Source: Ruminococcaceae bacterium BL-4
GTDB taxonomy: Bacteria; Bacillota; Clostridia; Oscillospirales; Acutalibacteraceae
NCBI GenBank assembly: GCA_902809935.1
Contig: LR778134.1
Coordinates: 2,046,001-2,110,000, forward strand
Direction of reading: 5' to 3'
Length of the DNA: 64,000 nt
Position 1 is the first letter of the stretch, and every line of letters starts with the position of its first letter. The notes beneath the pieces were generated by a model. That model did no database searches. It was not told where the DNA came from and worked only from the letters and a program-made list of their open reading frames with translations. Below, piece by piece: positions 8,916-17,192 of the stretch. A program made the translations under genes and the position numbers.

Positions 8916-9742
8916 CTCTCTTCTTCCTCCCGAATCATCAACATTCCACACATTCCGCCCCGTTTTCCGCCGGAAGCACGATGAGACCAAACAAGTTCCG
9001 GATGGCATTTTGTACACAAACCGCCGATCGTTACTTTTAGGACGCCGGCTTCTTTCAAAATGCGTGCATTTGTCTCCCACAAATCAATATAGTATTTTCC
9101 ATTGGGTTTCTTTTCAATTAAGGTCTCCGGCTGAAGTGTCTTTAAAGCAGCAAATTCCCGTTCGACAGGTTCGTCTACTTCAAAGCAGCATGGACCAATA
9201 GACGGACCAATAAAAGCCTGTAGATTCTGGGGCAAAGAACCAAATTCCCGCTGCATGGAAAAGACTGTTTTAGCAGCAATTTTTCCGACTGTTCCTCGCC
9301 AACCAGCATGACAAACTCCAATTGCAGAAGAAATCGGATCGACCATCAAAATTGGTACACAATCTGCACCGAAAACACAAAGTGTTACTCCTTTATCATT
9401 CGTAATCAGTCCGTCTATGCTCTGCCATGGTTTTGGAAATAAAATTCCTGCGCCGCGGTCTTCTCTTCCAACTCGGCGGATATTTGTATGGTGATCCTGT
9501 GCGGTTAACACAAGAGATTCTATTGGAAACCCCGTAGCATGGCAAAAGATTCTATAATTTTGGAGCACTGTTTTTTCATCATCACCACGGCCAAACCCCA
9601 AATTCATAGTTGCAAGATATCCTCTGCTGATACCACCAAGTCTTGTCGAAAAAGCATGATGAAACTGCGGCAACTCGGAAAGTTCCGGAAATGTTAAAAA
9701 GGGAACCCCCTCATTTCTGCATTCCTTCATATGATTCTGCAT
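8912..9742 (-). CDS. pgeF: peptidoglycan editing factor PgeF (laccase-domain, YlmD/YfiH family)
   Basis: A 276-residue single-domain protein of the former multicopper-oxidase-like family DUF152. The metal/active-site triad is visible: H84 (AQDHHTN), C128 (GADCVPI) and H145 (CHAGWRG). Family members have been described as purine nucleoside phosphorylase/deaminase-like enzymes and as a factor (YfiH) that edits L-Ser out of UDP-MurNAc peptides. The role in this organism is inferred from family only. The first ATG has AAGGAG about 13 bases upstream, a long spacing; a second ATG lies four codons in. The gene lies downstream of the exonuclease terminator and is coupled to the radical SAM gene. Confidence 0.88.
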   Translation of the reverse strand: MQNHMKECRNEGVPFLTFPELSELPQFHHAFSTRLGGISRGYLATMNLGFGRGDDEKTVLQNYRIFCHATGFPIESLVLTAQDHHTNIRRVGREDRGAGILFPKPWQSIDGLITNDKGVTLCVFGADCVPILMVDPISSAIGVCHAGWRGTVGKIAAKTVFSMQREFGSLPQNLQAFIGPSIGPCCFEVDEPVEREFAALKTLQPETLIEKKPNGKYYIDLWETNARILKEAGVLKVTIGGLCTKCHPELVWSHRASGGKRGGMCGMLMIREEEER

Positions 9743-9817
9743 AAATAAAAAAATACTCCTTCATGTTAGATAAGTTCAGTGTATCATAAAAAGTAGCTAA
9801 AATCAGCCGATTATACA

Positions 9818-9845
9818 GAAAAAAGCCGCTCTTTAAGAACGGCTC
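9818..9845 (-). terminator. terminator of the typA-exonuclease unit
   Basis: On the minus strand AGCCGTTCT pairs with AGAGCGGCT (one G-T wobble), followed by six T. The stem includes the stop codon of the exonuclease gene. Confidence 0.8.
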
Positions 9846-10726
9846 TCTGATATTTGAGGAGTATCTTCGCTTTCTTTCGCTTCTGGCTCCTCATAGGGAA
9901 GGATCTTCTTCTTGACAACCAATCCTTCGTATTTTAACTTAAATTGCACACGGCCGATAAATTGATGATCACAATGGCGACAGTAAAAAGGTGCCCGGAA
10001 GCTTTTGCTTTTAAGCTCCCAATCCTTTTTCCTTCGAGCACGACGCCCGCAGATATCACAGCAAAACCGCATATCCGCCGGGTTGATCAGCGGATTATCC
10101 AAACTGCAAATCGTCACCGTTTTAAAAAGCATTCGATCATAAAATTCTTTGCAGGAAGCATCCATAATAAATTCTTTTAGGGCATCTTCCTGATATAATT
10201 TTTGAAAACAGCGCAGCGACAAAAAGCTGTCGTCCAGTGCCCGATGATGATCGAGATCATCCTCTTTAATTTCCAAAGCTTCTGCTGCAGACGAAAGGCC
10301 CATCTGCCGACCACTTTTATCATGCATCTGAGCCTCACAAAAAGCCTGCAGATCAACATATTCTGTCAAAAAAGGGATTTTAGGATTTCCGGTAAAATAG
10401 CGGCAATTTTCGATCAATGCCAAAACATCCGAAGTTCCCCATGTCATCAGGATACATTTTCCGGCCCATCTCTTAAAGCGGCTCATCACCTGCGTAAACA
10501 GAAGGCCTTCCTCTAAATCCTCATCCTTTAGATTGGTCAGCATACTGATTTTTCCGCTGATCTTTTTTCCAACCTGCGGATGGATAAATTCAGAAAAAGT
10601 ATCAATCGGGTTCAGATCTGGACCCAATTTAACTGCTCCAAACTCAATAATTTCATTGAAAAAACTCTTCGTTCTCCGGCTGTAAGTTCCGTTCCACTCC
10701 AGATCCAGAATAACAATCTGCTTCAT
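9833..10726 (-). CDS. DEDDh 3'-5' exonuclease with C-terminal zinc-ribbon-like tail
   Basis: A 297-residue protein whose N-terminal ~180 residues are an RNase T/DNA Pol III epsilon-type exonuclease. Visible features are ILDLEWNG (Asp and Glu, Exo I), a central TWGTSDVLAL (Exo II Asp) and DHHRALDDSF (Exo III His and Asp), consistent with the DEDDh class and the KapD/ERI-like subgroup. After this the chain has two cysteine pairs, CCDICGRRARR and YCRHCDHQ, which look like a zinc ribbon and could bind nucleic acid. The substrate is unknown. Only 17 bases separate it from typA, so the two are probably cotranscribed and end at the terminator over its own stop codon. Confidence 0.85.
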   Translation of the reverse strand: MKQIVILDLEWNGTYSRRTKSFFNEIIEFGAVKLGPDLNPIDTFSEFIHPQVGKKISGKISMLTNLKDEDLEEGLLFTQVMSRFKRWAGKCILMTWGTSDVLALIENCRYFTGNPKIPFLTEYVDLQAFCEAQMHDKSGRQMGLSSAAEALEIKEDDLDHHRALDDSFLSLRCFQKLYQEDALKEFIMDASCKEFYDRMLFKTVTICSLDNPLINPADMRFCCDICGRRARRKKDWELKSKSFRAPFYCRHCDHQFIGRVQFKLKYEGLVVKKKILPYEEPEAKESEDTPQISESRS

Positions 10727-10743
10727 AGACCAGTCCTTATCTT

Positions 10744-12567
10744 TCAGGATTTCGTGTGACTTGCCTTTTTCATGCGAAGCTCTTTGCTCAGAATCCTTTT
10801 ACGCATACGGATGCTTTTTGGTGTAACTTCCACCAATTCATCATCTTTAATAAATTCCAAGCACTGCTCCAGACTCATAATGCTGGCAGGCGTTAATTTT
10901 AATGATTCGTCCGCGCCTGATGAACGGGTATTTGTGACATGCTTTTTCTTGCATACATTTACAACAATATCATCACTCTTAGGGCTAACTCCGACAATCA
11001 TTCCCTCATAAACTTCGACGCTTGGCCCAATAAACAAACGGCCACGGTCCTGCGCATACCAAAGTCCATAACCAGTCGTCGTTCCGGCTTCATGTGCAAC
11101 CAAGCTGCCTTGATTACGTGTTTGAATCTCGCCCTTATACGGTTCATAGGAATCAAAAACATTATTCATAATTCCGTTGCCGTTCGTATCGGTCAAAAAC
11201 TCCTGACGGTATCCCATAAGGCCACGCGCCGGAATTTTAAATTCCAGATGGCTCATTCCCGTATCACGGGTACCCATGTTGACAATTTCCGCCTTACGGC
11301 TGCCCAGTTTTTCCATGACTGCGCCCACATAATTATCCGGCACTTCAATCATCAGTAATTCAATTGGTTCACATTTTTTGCCGTCAATCGTCTTATAGAT
11401 AACAGTCGGGCTGGAGACTTGGAATTCATATCCCTGACGCCGCATTTCCTCAATCAGAATAGAAAGATGCAGTTCTCCTCGGCCAGAAACCTTAAAGGTA
11501 TCCGGAGAATCCGTCTCTTCTACACGCAGCGCAACATTTGTCTCGATTTCTTTCATCAGACGATCTCTCAGATTACGTGAAGTCACATATTTTCCTTCAC
11601 GTCCGGCAAAGGGACTGTTATTTACCATAAACATCATGGAAACAGTCGGTTCGTCGATTTTAACAAACGGAAGCGGCTCAATACAGTCTGGTGAACAAAT
11701 CGTTTCGCCGATATTAAGATCGGTAATGCCGGAAACAGCCACCAGATCGCCCAGATGCGCTTCCTCTACCTCAACGCGCTTTAAGCCCTCAAACTGATAA
11801 AGCTTTGTTACGCGCACGTTTTGCGTGGTACCGTCACGATGGCAGAGGACGACATTTTCTCCATCATGAACTTCACCGCGCTCCACACGGCCGACTCCAA
11901 TGCGTCCAACATAATCATCATAATCGATATTGCTGAACAACACCTGAGTTGGACCGTGCAGATCTCCGGTAGGCGCAGGAATATTTTTGAGAATTGCCTC
12001 AAAAAGAGGACGCATATCTTTTCCTGGAACCTTTAGATCGTCTGTTGCATAACCGTCACGGCCGGAAGCATAGATTACAGGGAAATCAAGTTGATCCTCA
12101 TTGGCCCCTAATTCGATAAACAAGTCGAGAACTTCATCAACGACTTCCATCGGACGAGCACCGGGCCGATCAATCTTATTTACAACAACAATTGGCTTTT
12201 TTCCAAGTCCAAGTGCCTTTTTTAGGACAAAACGCGTCTGCGGCATACAGCCTTCAAAAGCATCTACCAAAAGCAGAACTCCATCGACCATCATCAGAAT
12301 TCGTTCCACTTCTCCGCCGAAATCGGCATGGCCGGGCGTGTCAACAATATTGATTTTCGTATCTTTATATCTGACAGCGGTATTCTTGGAAAGGATCGTT
12401 ATTCCACGTTCGCGTTCCAGATCGTTACTGTCCATCACTCGCTCTTCCACTTTTTCGTTGCTTCGGAAAACACCGCTTTGGCGAAGGAGCTGGTCAACCA
12501 GCGTAGTTTTACCATGGTCAACGTGGGCAATAATGGCGACGTTTCTTAAATCTGTTCTTTGATCCAT
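10744..12567 (-). CDS. typA: ribosome-associated GTPase TypA/BipA
   Basis: A 607-residue translational GTPase of full family length. G1 is [10 protein letters not shown]2 lies in [11 protein letters not shown]3 is [10 protein letters not shown] and G4 is [13 protein letters not shown]-like domain II, domain III and V and the BipA-specific C-terminal domain follow (for example [16 protein letters not shown]). BipA assists assembly of the 50S subunit and growth under stress in the bacteria studied. It heads a two-gene unit with the exonuclease and has its own promoter about 70 bases upstream. Confidence 0.97.
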   Translation of the reverse strand: MDQRTDLRNVAIIAHVDHGKTTLVDQLLRQSGVFRSNEKVEERVMDSNDLERERGITILSKNTAVRYKDTKINIVDTPGHADFGGEVERILMMVDGVLLLVDAFEGCMPQTRFVLKKALGLGKKPIVVVNKIDRPGARPMEVVDEVLDLFIELGANEDQLDFPVIYASGRDGYATDDLKVPGKDMRPLFEAILKNIPAPTGDLHGPTQVLFSNIDYDDYVGRIGVGRVERGEVHDGENVVLCHRDGTTQNVRVTKLYQFEGLKRVEVEEAHLGDLVAVSGITDLNIGETICSPDCIEPLPFVKIDEPTVSMMFMVNNSPFAGREGKYVTSRNLRDRLMKEIETNVALRVEETDSPDTFKVSGRGELHLSILIEEMRRQGYEFQVSSPTVIYKTIDGKKCEPIELLMIEVPDNYVGAVMEKLGSRKAEIVNMGTRDTGMSHLEFKIPARGLMGYRQEFLTDTNGNGIMNNVFDSYEPYKGEIQTRNQGSLVAHEAGTTTGYGLWYAQDRGRLFIGPSVEVYEGMIVGVSPKSDDIVVNVCKKKHVTNTRSSGADESLKLTPASIMSLEQCLEFIKDDELVEVTPKSIRMRKRILSKELRMKKASHTKS

Positions 12568-12636
12568 AACAATTTGTACCTCTTTTACTCTTCTTCAATG
12601 GGCTTTTTTACAAATGCAAATTAAGCAAACTAAGTT

Positions 12637-12665
12637 ATTATATCATATTTTGCAAGAAATAGTAA
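12637..12665 (-). promoter_or_regulatory. promoter of typA
   Basis: Extended -10 TGA-TATAAT (12637-12642, minus strand) with a weak TTACTA (12660-12665) at 17 bases. Confidence 0.65.
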
Positions 12666-12776
12666 TAACCTAAGCCTAAAAAATCGAGGTTGACATGACT
12701 AAAGATTTCTAAACATTTTCATAAAACTCTGTCAGAATTGAAAAAATTCACTCAATTTTTAGGGTATACAATTTCA

Positions 12777-12814
12777 GGCAAAAAGAAGCGCACCCCAACT
12801 TTGATGAGGTGCGC
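12777..12814 (-). terminator. terminator after tRNA-Gly
   Basis: GCGCACC/GGTGCGC hairpin (12788-12814) followed by TTCTTTTTG on the minus strand, 8 bases downstream of the tRNA 3' end. Confidence 0.8.
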
Positions 12815-12822
12815 CAATAACA

Positions 12823-12898
12823 TGGAGCGAACGACGAGGCTCGAACTCGCTACCTCCACCTTGGCAAGGTGGCGCTCTACCAGATGAGCTACATTCGC
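12823..12898 (-). tRNA. tRNA-Gly (anticodon GCC), CCA encoded
   Basis: A 76-base cloverleaf on the minus strand. Acceptor GCGAATG/CGTTCGC, anticodon arm CCACC-TTGCCAA-GGTGG giving GCC, T-loop GTTCGAG, and an encoded CCA at 12823-12825. It has its own promoter and terminator. Confidence 0.97.
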
Positions 12899-12922
12899 AA
12901 AAGGCTAAAACTTACGGGTATC

Positions 12923-12951
12923 AATATACACTTTTCTGAAAAATTTGTCAA
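12923..12951 (-). promoter_or_regulatory. promoter of tRNA-Gly
   Basis: Perfect -35 TTGACA (12946-12951), 17-base spacer, TATATT (12923-12928), ending 25 bases before the tRNA 5' end. Confidence 0.85.
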
Positions 12952-12984
12952 GTCTGTTTTTACAGGAAATTCACGCACTCTGCG

Positions 12985-13013
12985 TTGTAATCTTTCAATC
13001 CAAATGATATAAT
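12985..13013 (+). promoter_or_regulatory. promoter of dnaD-dnaI
   Basis: TTGTAA (12985-12990), 17-base spacer, extended -10 TGA-TATAAT (13008-13013). Confidence 0.8.
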
Positions 13014-13049
13014 AAATAAAAATTGATCGAAATATGGAGGCTCCCGCTT

Positions 13050-14048
13050 ATGGAATATAAAATTGATCTTGGCCCCTGGGGGGGCATTTTTGCTGTCCCC
13101 AACGCGGTAGTAGACCGATATTTAAAATTGGCGGGCAGCGTTCAAATAAAAGCACTGCTTTGGGTACTCAGGCACTGTCAGGAAGGCCCTTTGGATGAGC
13201 ATGCACTGGCCGATTTTCTCGGGATCAGTTCCGCCGACGCCAACGATGCACTGCGTTACTGGCAAGAAGTAGGGCTGCTCAAAAACATCCAAAGCAATCA
13301 AAAGAAAAAGAGCGCAGAAGAATCTGCAGCTCCTATCAAAGCACCAGTAACATCTTCTGAAATTTCTGCTCAAAGAATAAAGCCAACACCCATGCTTTCT
13401 CGGCCGCAGCGACCAGATCCGGAATTTGTGGCAAAAAGGATTGAGGAAAGCCAAGAAATCGCATGTCTGATGCAGGAAGCACAGCAAATTCTGGGGCGAT
13501 TGATTTCGCATGGGGACTCAGCAGTTCTTTTGATGCTGCATGACGATTACGGTCTTCCTACTGATGTTCTTCTCATGCTGATTCAATATGCAGTCAGCAT
13601 TGGAAAAGGAAATTTCCGCTACATAGAGAAGGTTGCGATTAATTGGTCTGATGAAGGAATCACCACACATGAGCAGGCGGAAGAAAAACTTCATCGTCTT
13701 TCTGAAGAGAACCGCGCATGGCGCATAGTGGAACAGGCAATCGGTCTGCAGAAGCGCGCACCTTCCGCCCGTGAAAGCAATCTCGCTTCCTGTTGGGTAA
13801 TGGACTGGAAATTTTCTCCCCAAATGCTGAAACTGGCTTACGACCGCAATGTTGACCGCACTGGAAAATATACGGCCGGATATATGCATAAGATTCTAGA
13901 AGGGTGGCACCAAAAGGGGATTTCAACTCCGGAACAATTGGAACAGAAAGATTCTCAAAAATACGCTTCCAAGACATCGGAGACAACGCACGATTTAGAT
14001 GAGTACTTTCAGAATAGTATGAACGAAATCCTGAAAGAGGTGAAATAA
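13050..14048 (+). CDS. DnaD-domain replication initiation protein
   Basis: A 332-residue protein with an N-terminal winged-helix-like region (residues 1-75) and two DDBH2 (DnaB_2/DnaD) repeats. Each repeat ends in the YxxxIxxxW signature, first as FRYIEKVAINW and then as AGYMHKILEGW. DnaD/DnaB proteins remodel origin DNA and help the helicase loader place DnaC/DnaB helicase at oriC or stalled forks in Firmicutes. The loader gene follows immediately. The frame is open from 13023, but ATG at 13050 has GGAGG 9 bases upstream. A stretch of about 40 polar residues (about 80-120) links the N-terminal region to the repeats. A prophage DnaD is possible in principle, but no phage genes are nearby. Confidence 0.9.
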   Translation: MEYKIDLGPWGGIFAVPNAVVDRYLKLAGSVQIKALLWVLRHCQEGPLDEHALADFLGISSADANDALRYWQEVGLLKNIQSNQKKKSAEESAAPIKAPVTSSEISAQRIKPTPMLSRPQRPDPEFVAKRIEESQEIACLMQEAQQILGRLISHGDSAVLLMLHDDYGLPTDVLLMLIQYAVSIGKGNFRYIEKVAINWSDEGITTHEQAEEKLHRLSEENRAWRIVEQAIGLQKRAPSARESNLASCWVMDWKFSPQMLKLAYDRNVDRTGKYTAGYMHKILEGWHQKGISTPEQLEQKDSQKYASKTSETTHDLDEYFQNSMNEILKEVK

Positions 14049-15035
14049 GTGGGATACAGCAAAGCAATTTATGATACCGCTGAGAAGAAGATGGAAATGC
14101 GGCGCGATCAAGCCGAAAAAAGCTGTGAACGTCTCAAAGCTGCTTTCTTTAAAAAGCAGCCGAAAGCAGAAGAAATTGAGCGAAGTTTAGCCGATACTTC
14201 GATTACTGCAGCAAAGGCCGTTCTCAGAGGAGGCAATGTACGTAAGCACCTAGAAATGCTGAAAAATGCAAATCAAAGTCTGCAAAAAGAATTGAATTTT
14301 CTGCTTGCCAAAGAAGGGCTCACCGCCGCCGATCTTGAACCGAAATATTCCTGCAAAAAATGCAGTGATACCGGATATCTGGATGGCCGAATGTGCTCCT
14401 GCATGAAACAACTTCTGAAAGAAGAAGCATATCGGGAGCTCAATGACGAATCACCTCTTCAGCTATCCTCCTTTGAAACATTCAGCCTTCGCTATTATCC
14501 TTCTGAAAATTTTTCAGGGAAATCCTTCTCTCCGCAGAAACTGATGGAAAAAAATTATCAGCGCTGTAAGCAATACGCTGAAACATTTTCTCCGGATTCC
14601 ACCAGTCTTCTTATGACCGGCGGCACAGGATTAGGCAAGACTCATCTTTCTCTTGCCATTGCAAAAGCAGTCATTGACCGAGGTTTTGGCGTAGTTTATG
14701 GTTCTGCATCTACACTTTTTTCCAGAATGGAAAAAGAGCACTTTAGTAATCAGGAAGAAGTCACTCTGCAAAGTCTTTTAAACTGTGACCTTCTGATTCT
14801 AGACGACTTAGGAACAGAATTTCGAACTGCTTTTACGGTGGCGGCTCTTTATAATCTGGTAAATTCTCGCCAGCTTTCTAAAAAACCTATGATTATCAGC
14901 ACCAATTTATCCTTAAAGGAAATGGCAAACAATTACACAGAACGCTTTTCTTCCCGCATCGGAAGTTATATTTTACTCCCGTTCTTTGGAAAAGACATTC
15001 GTCAAATTAAGCGATTTGAAAAAAGTGAGAACTAA
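14049..15035 (+). CDS. DnaC/DnaI-like helicase loader ATPase
   Basis: A 328-residue AAA+ protein starting at GTG, directly after the dnaD stop codon, with AGAGG upstream inside dnaD. An N-terminal coiled region is followed by a zinc-binding knuckle CKKCSDTGYLDGRMCSC, typical of DnaI. The ATPase core has Walker A TGGTGLGKTH, Walker B LLILDDLGTE and sensor 1 MIISTN, and ends in SRIGSYILLPFFGKDIRQIKR. It loads the replicative helicase in partnership with DnaD-type proteins. The operon with dnaD supports that role. The unit ends in an unusual duplicated-arm terminator. Confidence 0.92.
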   Translation: MGYSKAIYDTAEKKMEMRRDQAEKSCERLKAAFFKKQPKAEEIERSLADTSITAAKAVLRGGNVRKHLEMLKNANQSLQKELNFLLAKEGLTAADLEPKYSCKKCSDTGYLDGRMCSCMKQLLKEEAYRELNDESPLQLSSFETFSLRYYPSENFSGKSFSPQKLMEKNYQRCKQYAETFSPDSTSLLMTGGTGLGKTHLSLAIAKAVIDRGFGVVYGSASTLFSRMEKEHFSNQEEVTLQSLLNCDLLILDDLGTEFRTAFTVAALYNLVNSRQLSKKPMIISTNLSLKEMANNYTERFSSRIGSYILLPFFGKDIRQIKRFEKSEN

Positions 15036-15038
15036 CAA

Positions 15039-15100
15039 AAAAGTACGTCCGAATCCAAAAGTACGTCCGAATCCAAAAGCAGGATCGGACGTACTTTTTA
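15039..15100 (+). terminator. terminator with a tandemly duplicated 5' arm
   Basis: An 18-base unit (AAAAGTACGTCCGAATCC) occurs twice head to tail (15039-15056 and 15057-15074). It is followed by one complementary arm, GGAT-CGGACGTACTTTTT (15083-15100, one-base bulge). Either copy can form the stem. Its other strand could end the convergent pentapeptide gene. Confidence 0.8.
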
Positions 15101-15109
15101 TTTGAATTT

Positions 15110-15748
15110 TTATTCTTCTTCCCGGATCACCAATCCCAGCAGCCGCGCAAATTCCACCGCTTGAATTGGGGTAACAATCGCTCCGGAAAGTTCTTTTGCC
15201 GATATGATCATTCCATCTGTCCGGCAGGAACGAAGATCCATCCCCTTTAAAGGAGTCTTAAAGAAATTGGCCTTTCTCAGTCCCGTTTTTTGAAAAAATA
15301 ATTTTCTCCATTCGCAGGAGGAAAACGACGCACCCTCATTTTCACAGCTTTCAAAATGCACCTCATGAAACCGTGTGCCGTCAAAATTGGACAGGCAAAA
15401 ATTATCATTTTGAAAAGTAATATTTTTTAGCGAACTATTCCATAAAACACTTCCAACAAACTTACAATTTTCAAAAGTGCTGGCTTCAAAAAAAGCATCT
15501 TCCATCTGTACATTCGAAAAATCACAATTTTTAATCTGAGAATTTCGAATATCCGTCTCCAAAAATACATTTTCGGAAAGGCAACAATTTTCCATCACAA
15601 CATTTCTTAGAATTAAACTTTGAGTAATTCCTGAAAATGCTGCATTTTTTAAGACACAATCAGAAATTATACTTTCTTTCTTTCCAGATGTACGAATTAG
15701 TTCTACCGCTTTTTCTCCTTCAAAATACTCTAAAATTGGTGCAGACAA
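15110..15748 (-). CDS. pentapeptide-repeat-like protein
   Basis: About 212 residues, made of degenerate repeats with a hydrophobic or aromatic residue every fifth position (for example NCDFSNVQMEDAFFEASTF and LSNFDGTRFHEV). This predicts a right-handed quadrilateral beta helix. The C-terminal IVTPIQAVEFARLLGLVI is an alpha-helical cap. Pentapeptide proteins are often cytoplasmic binding proteins, including DNA-mimic gyrase protectors; the function here is unknown. The start is TTG 15746-15748, with AAGGGAG a few bases upstream. The frame is open to 15817, but that part overlaps the prfB terminator and cannot be coding. High Cys/Phe content is typical for the family. Confidence 0.8.
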   Translation of the reverse strand: MSAPILEYFEGEKAVELIRTSGKKESIISDCVLKNAAFSGITQSLILRNVVMENCCLSENVFLETDIRNSQIKNCDFSNVQMEDAFFEASTFENCKFVGSVLWNSSLKNITFQNDNFCLSNFDGTRFHEVHFESCENEGASFSSCEWRKLFFQKTGLRKANFFKTPLKGMDLRSCRTDGMIISAKELSGAIVTPIQAVEFARLLGLVIREEE

Positions 15749-15775
15749 AAAGCTCTCTCCCTTCTTAAACCAACA

Positions 15776-15815
15776 AAAAAGAAGCAGGCACAAAAAATGT
15801 GTCTGCTTCTTTTCC
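15776..15815 (-). terminator. terminator of prfB
   Basis: GAAGCAG-CACA / TGTG-CTGCTTC hairpin followed by TTTT on the minus strand, starting 5 bases after the prfB stop codon. Confidence 0.85.
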
Positions 15816-15819
15816 AAAG

Positions 15820-16953
15820 TTATTCTTCTCCCCTGTTATCTTCCAGCGTTCCCAGACTCAGCGCCTTTAAATAAGCATTGATAAATCCATCCAAATCGCC
15901 GTCCATTACAGCTTCGATATTACCAGTCTCATATCCCGTACGATGATCTTTTACCATCGTATATGGCATAAAGACATAGGAACGAATTTGACTTCCCCAT
16001 GCAATTTCTTTTTGGACACCCTTGATATCTGAAATTTTCTCCAGATTTTGGCGTTCTTTAATTTCGACCAGCTTACTTTTCAGCATTCGCATGGCTACAT
16101 CACGGTTCTGATACTGACTGCGTTCCACCTGGCATGCAACAACAATTCCGGTAGGAATATGAGTCAGACGAACAGCCGACGAAGTCTTATTAACCTTCTG
16201 ACCGCCTGCACCGCTTGCACGGTAAACATCCATTTTGATATCTGCCGGATCGATTTCCACTTCTACGGAATCATCGATCTCCGGCATCACTTCCAGAGAA
16301 GCAAAGGATGTGTGACGGCGTCCGGAAGCATCAAATGGAGAAACACGAACAAGACGATGCACTCCATTTTCGCCCTTTAAATAGCCATAAGCATTTTCTC
16401 CCTCTAAAAGGATGCTCGCACTCTTGAGGCCTGCCTCTTCTCCATCCAGATAATCAAGCAGCTTTATTTTATAATCATGACGTTCTGCCCACCGATTATA
16501 CATCCGATAAAGCATCTCCGCCCAATCCTGTGCTTCTGTTCCGCCGGCTCCGGCATGGAACGTAAGAATCGCATTTTTGCTGTCATATTCGCCGGTCAAA
16601 AGCGTCCTTAAGCGCTGGTCTTCCAAATTCTTCTGAATTTTATCCACTTCGGTCTGTGCTTCGGGTAAAAGAGAAAGGTCGCCCTCCTCATCGCCCAACT
16701 CACAAAGAGCCTGTGCATCATCCCATGAAGCACGAAGTTTTTCATAAGATTCCAGCTTGTTTTTTAGTTCGGCGGAACGCTGCAGGATCTTTTGAGACTT
16801 CTCCATATCATCCCAAAACTTCGGCTCCGCTGCTTTCATATCCAGTTCTTCGATCTCATTGCGCATGGCTTTGATTCCCAATGCGTCCTGCAGATCTTCG
16901 ATTTCCGGCAGCAGATTTTGCAGAGCAAGTTTTAATTCCTCAAATTGCAGCAT
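15820..16953 (-). CDS. prfB: peptide chain release factor 2
   Basis: A 377-residue class I release factor with the RF2 stop-codon-reading SPF motif (VRVSPFDASGRRH) and the catalytic GGQ (GAGGQKVNKT). RF2 reads UGA and UAA. The whole protein, including the usual N-terminal coiled region, is in one frame. The autoregulatory +1 frameshift at about codon 25 of many prfB genes (a CTT-TGA-C slip site) is absent, as the sequence runs through LGIKAMRNEIEELD without interruption. It is monocistronic, with its own promoter and terminator. Confidence 0.97.
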   Translation of the reverse strand: MLQFEELKLALQNLLPEIEDLQDALGIKAMRNEIEELDMKAAEPKFWDDMEKSQKILQRSAELKNKLESYEKLRASWDDAQALCELGDEEGDLSLLPEAQTEVDKIQKNLEDQRLRTLLTGEYDSKNAILTFHAGAGGTEAQDWAEMLYRMYNRWAERHDYKIKLLDYLDGEEAGLKSASILLEGENAYGYLKGENGVHRLVRVSPFDASGRRHTSFASLEVMPEIDDSVEVEIDPADIKMDVYRASGAGGQKVNKTSSAVRLTHIPTGIVVACQVERSQYQNRDVAMRMLKSKLVEIKERQNLEKISDIKGVQKEIAWGSQIRSYVFMPYTMVKDHRTGYETGNIEAVMDGDLDGFINAYLKALSLGTLEDNRGEE

Positions 16954-17015
16954 TATTATCCATCCTACTTTCTAAAATTGCAGTCCCCTAAAATAGTAAC
17001 TTAACATAGTTTTTT

Positions 17016-17044
17016 ATTATATCTTGTTTTTAGAAAATTGTAAA
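17016..17044 (-). promoter_or_regulatory. promoter of prfB
   Basis: TTTACA (17039-17044), 17-base spacer, TATAAT (17016-17021), minus strand. Confidence 0.8.
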
Positions 17045-17123
17045 GCAAATCCGCTTTTTCCGAATATTTTCTTGCAATTTTTACACAGATTGTAAATAGT
17101 CTTAAAACTCTTGTGCAAAAAAC

Positions 17124-17152
17124 TTGCAGTTTTTACGAAAAACCGATACAAT
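17124..17152 (+). promoter_or_regulatory. promoter of the zinc-ribbon membrane protein and possibly galU
   Basis: TTGCAG (17124-17129), 17-base spacer, TACAAT (17147-17152). Confidence 0.7.
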
Positions 17153-17192
17153 AATTTAAGTTAATTGATTACATTCGTCTGGAGGCAAATAA

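Noticed and set aside
8916-9080. N-terminal extension of the radical SAM gene
   Set aside because: It overlaps the C-terminus of pgeF in another frame; the ATGA junction gives a normal family N-terminus.
15039-15074. Tandem 18-base repeat as a CRISPR remnant
   Set aside because: There is no spacer between copies, and the unit is an arm of a terminator stem.
15749-15817. N-terminal extension of the pentapeptide protein
   Set aside because: It contains the prfB terminator hairpin; the TTG at 15748 has its own ribosome binding site.
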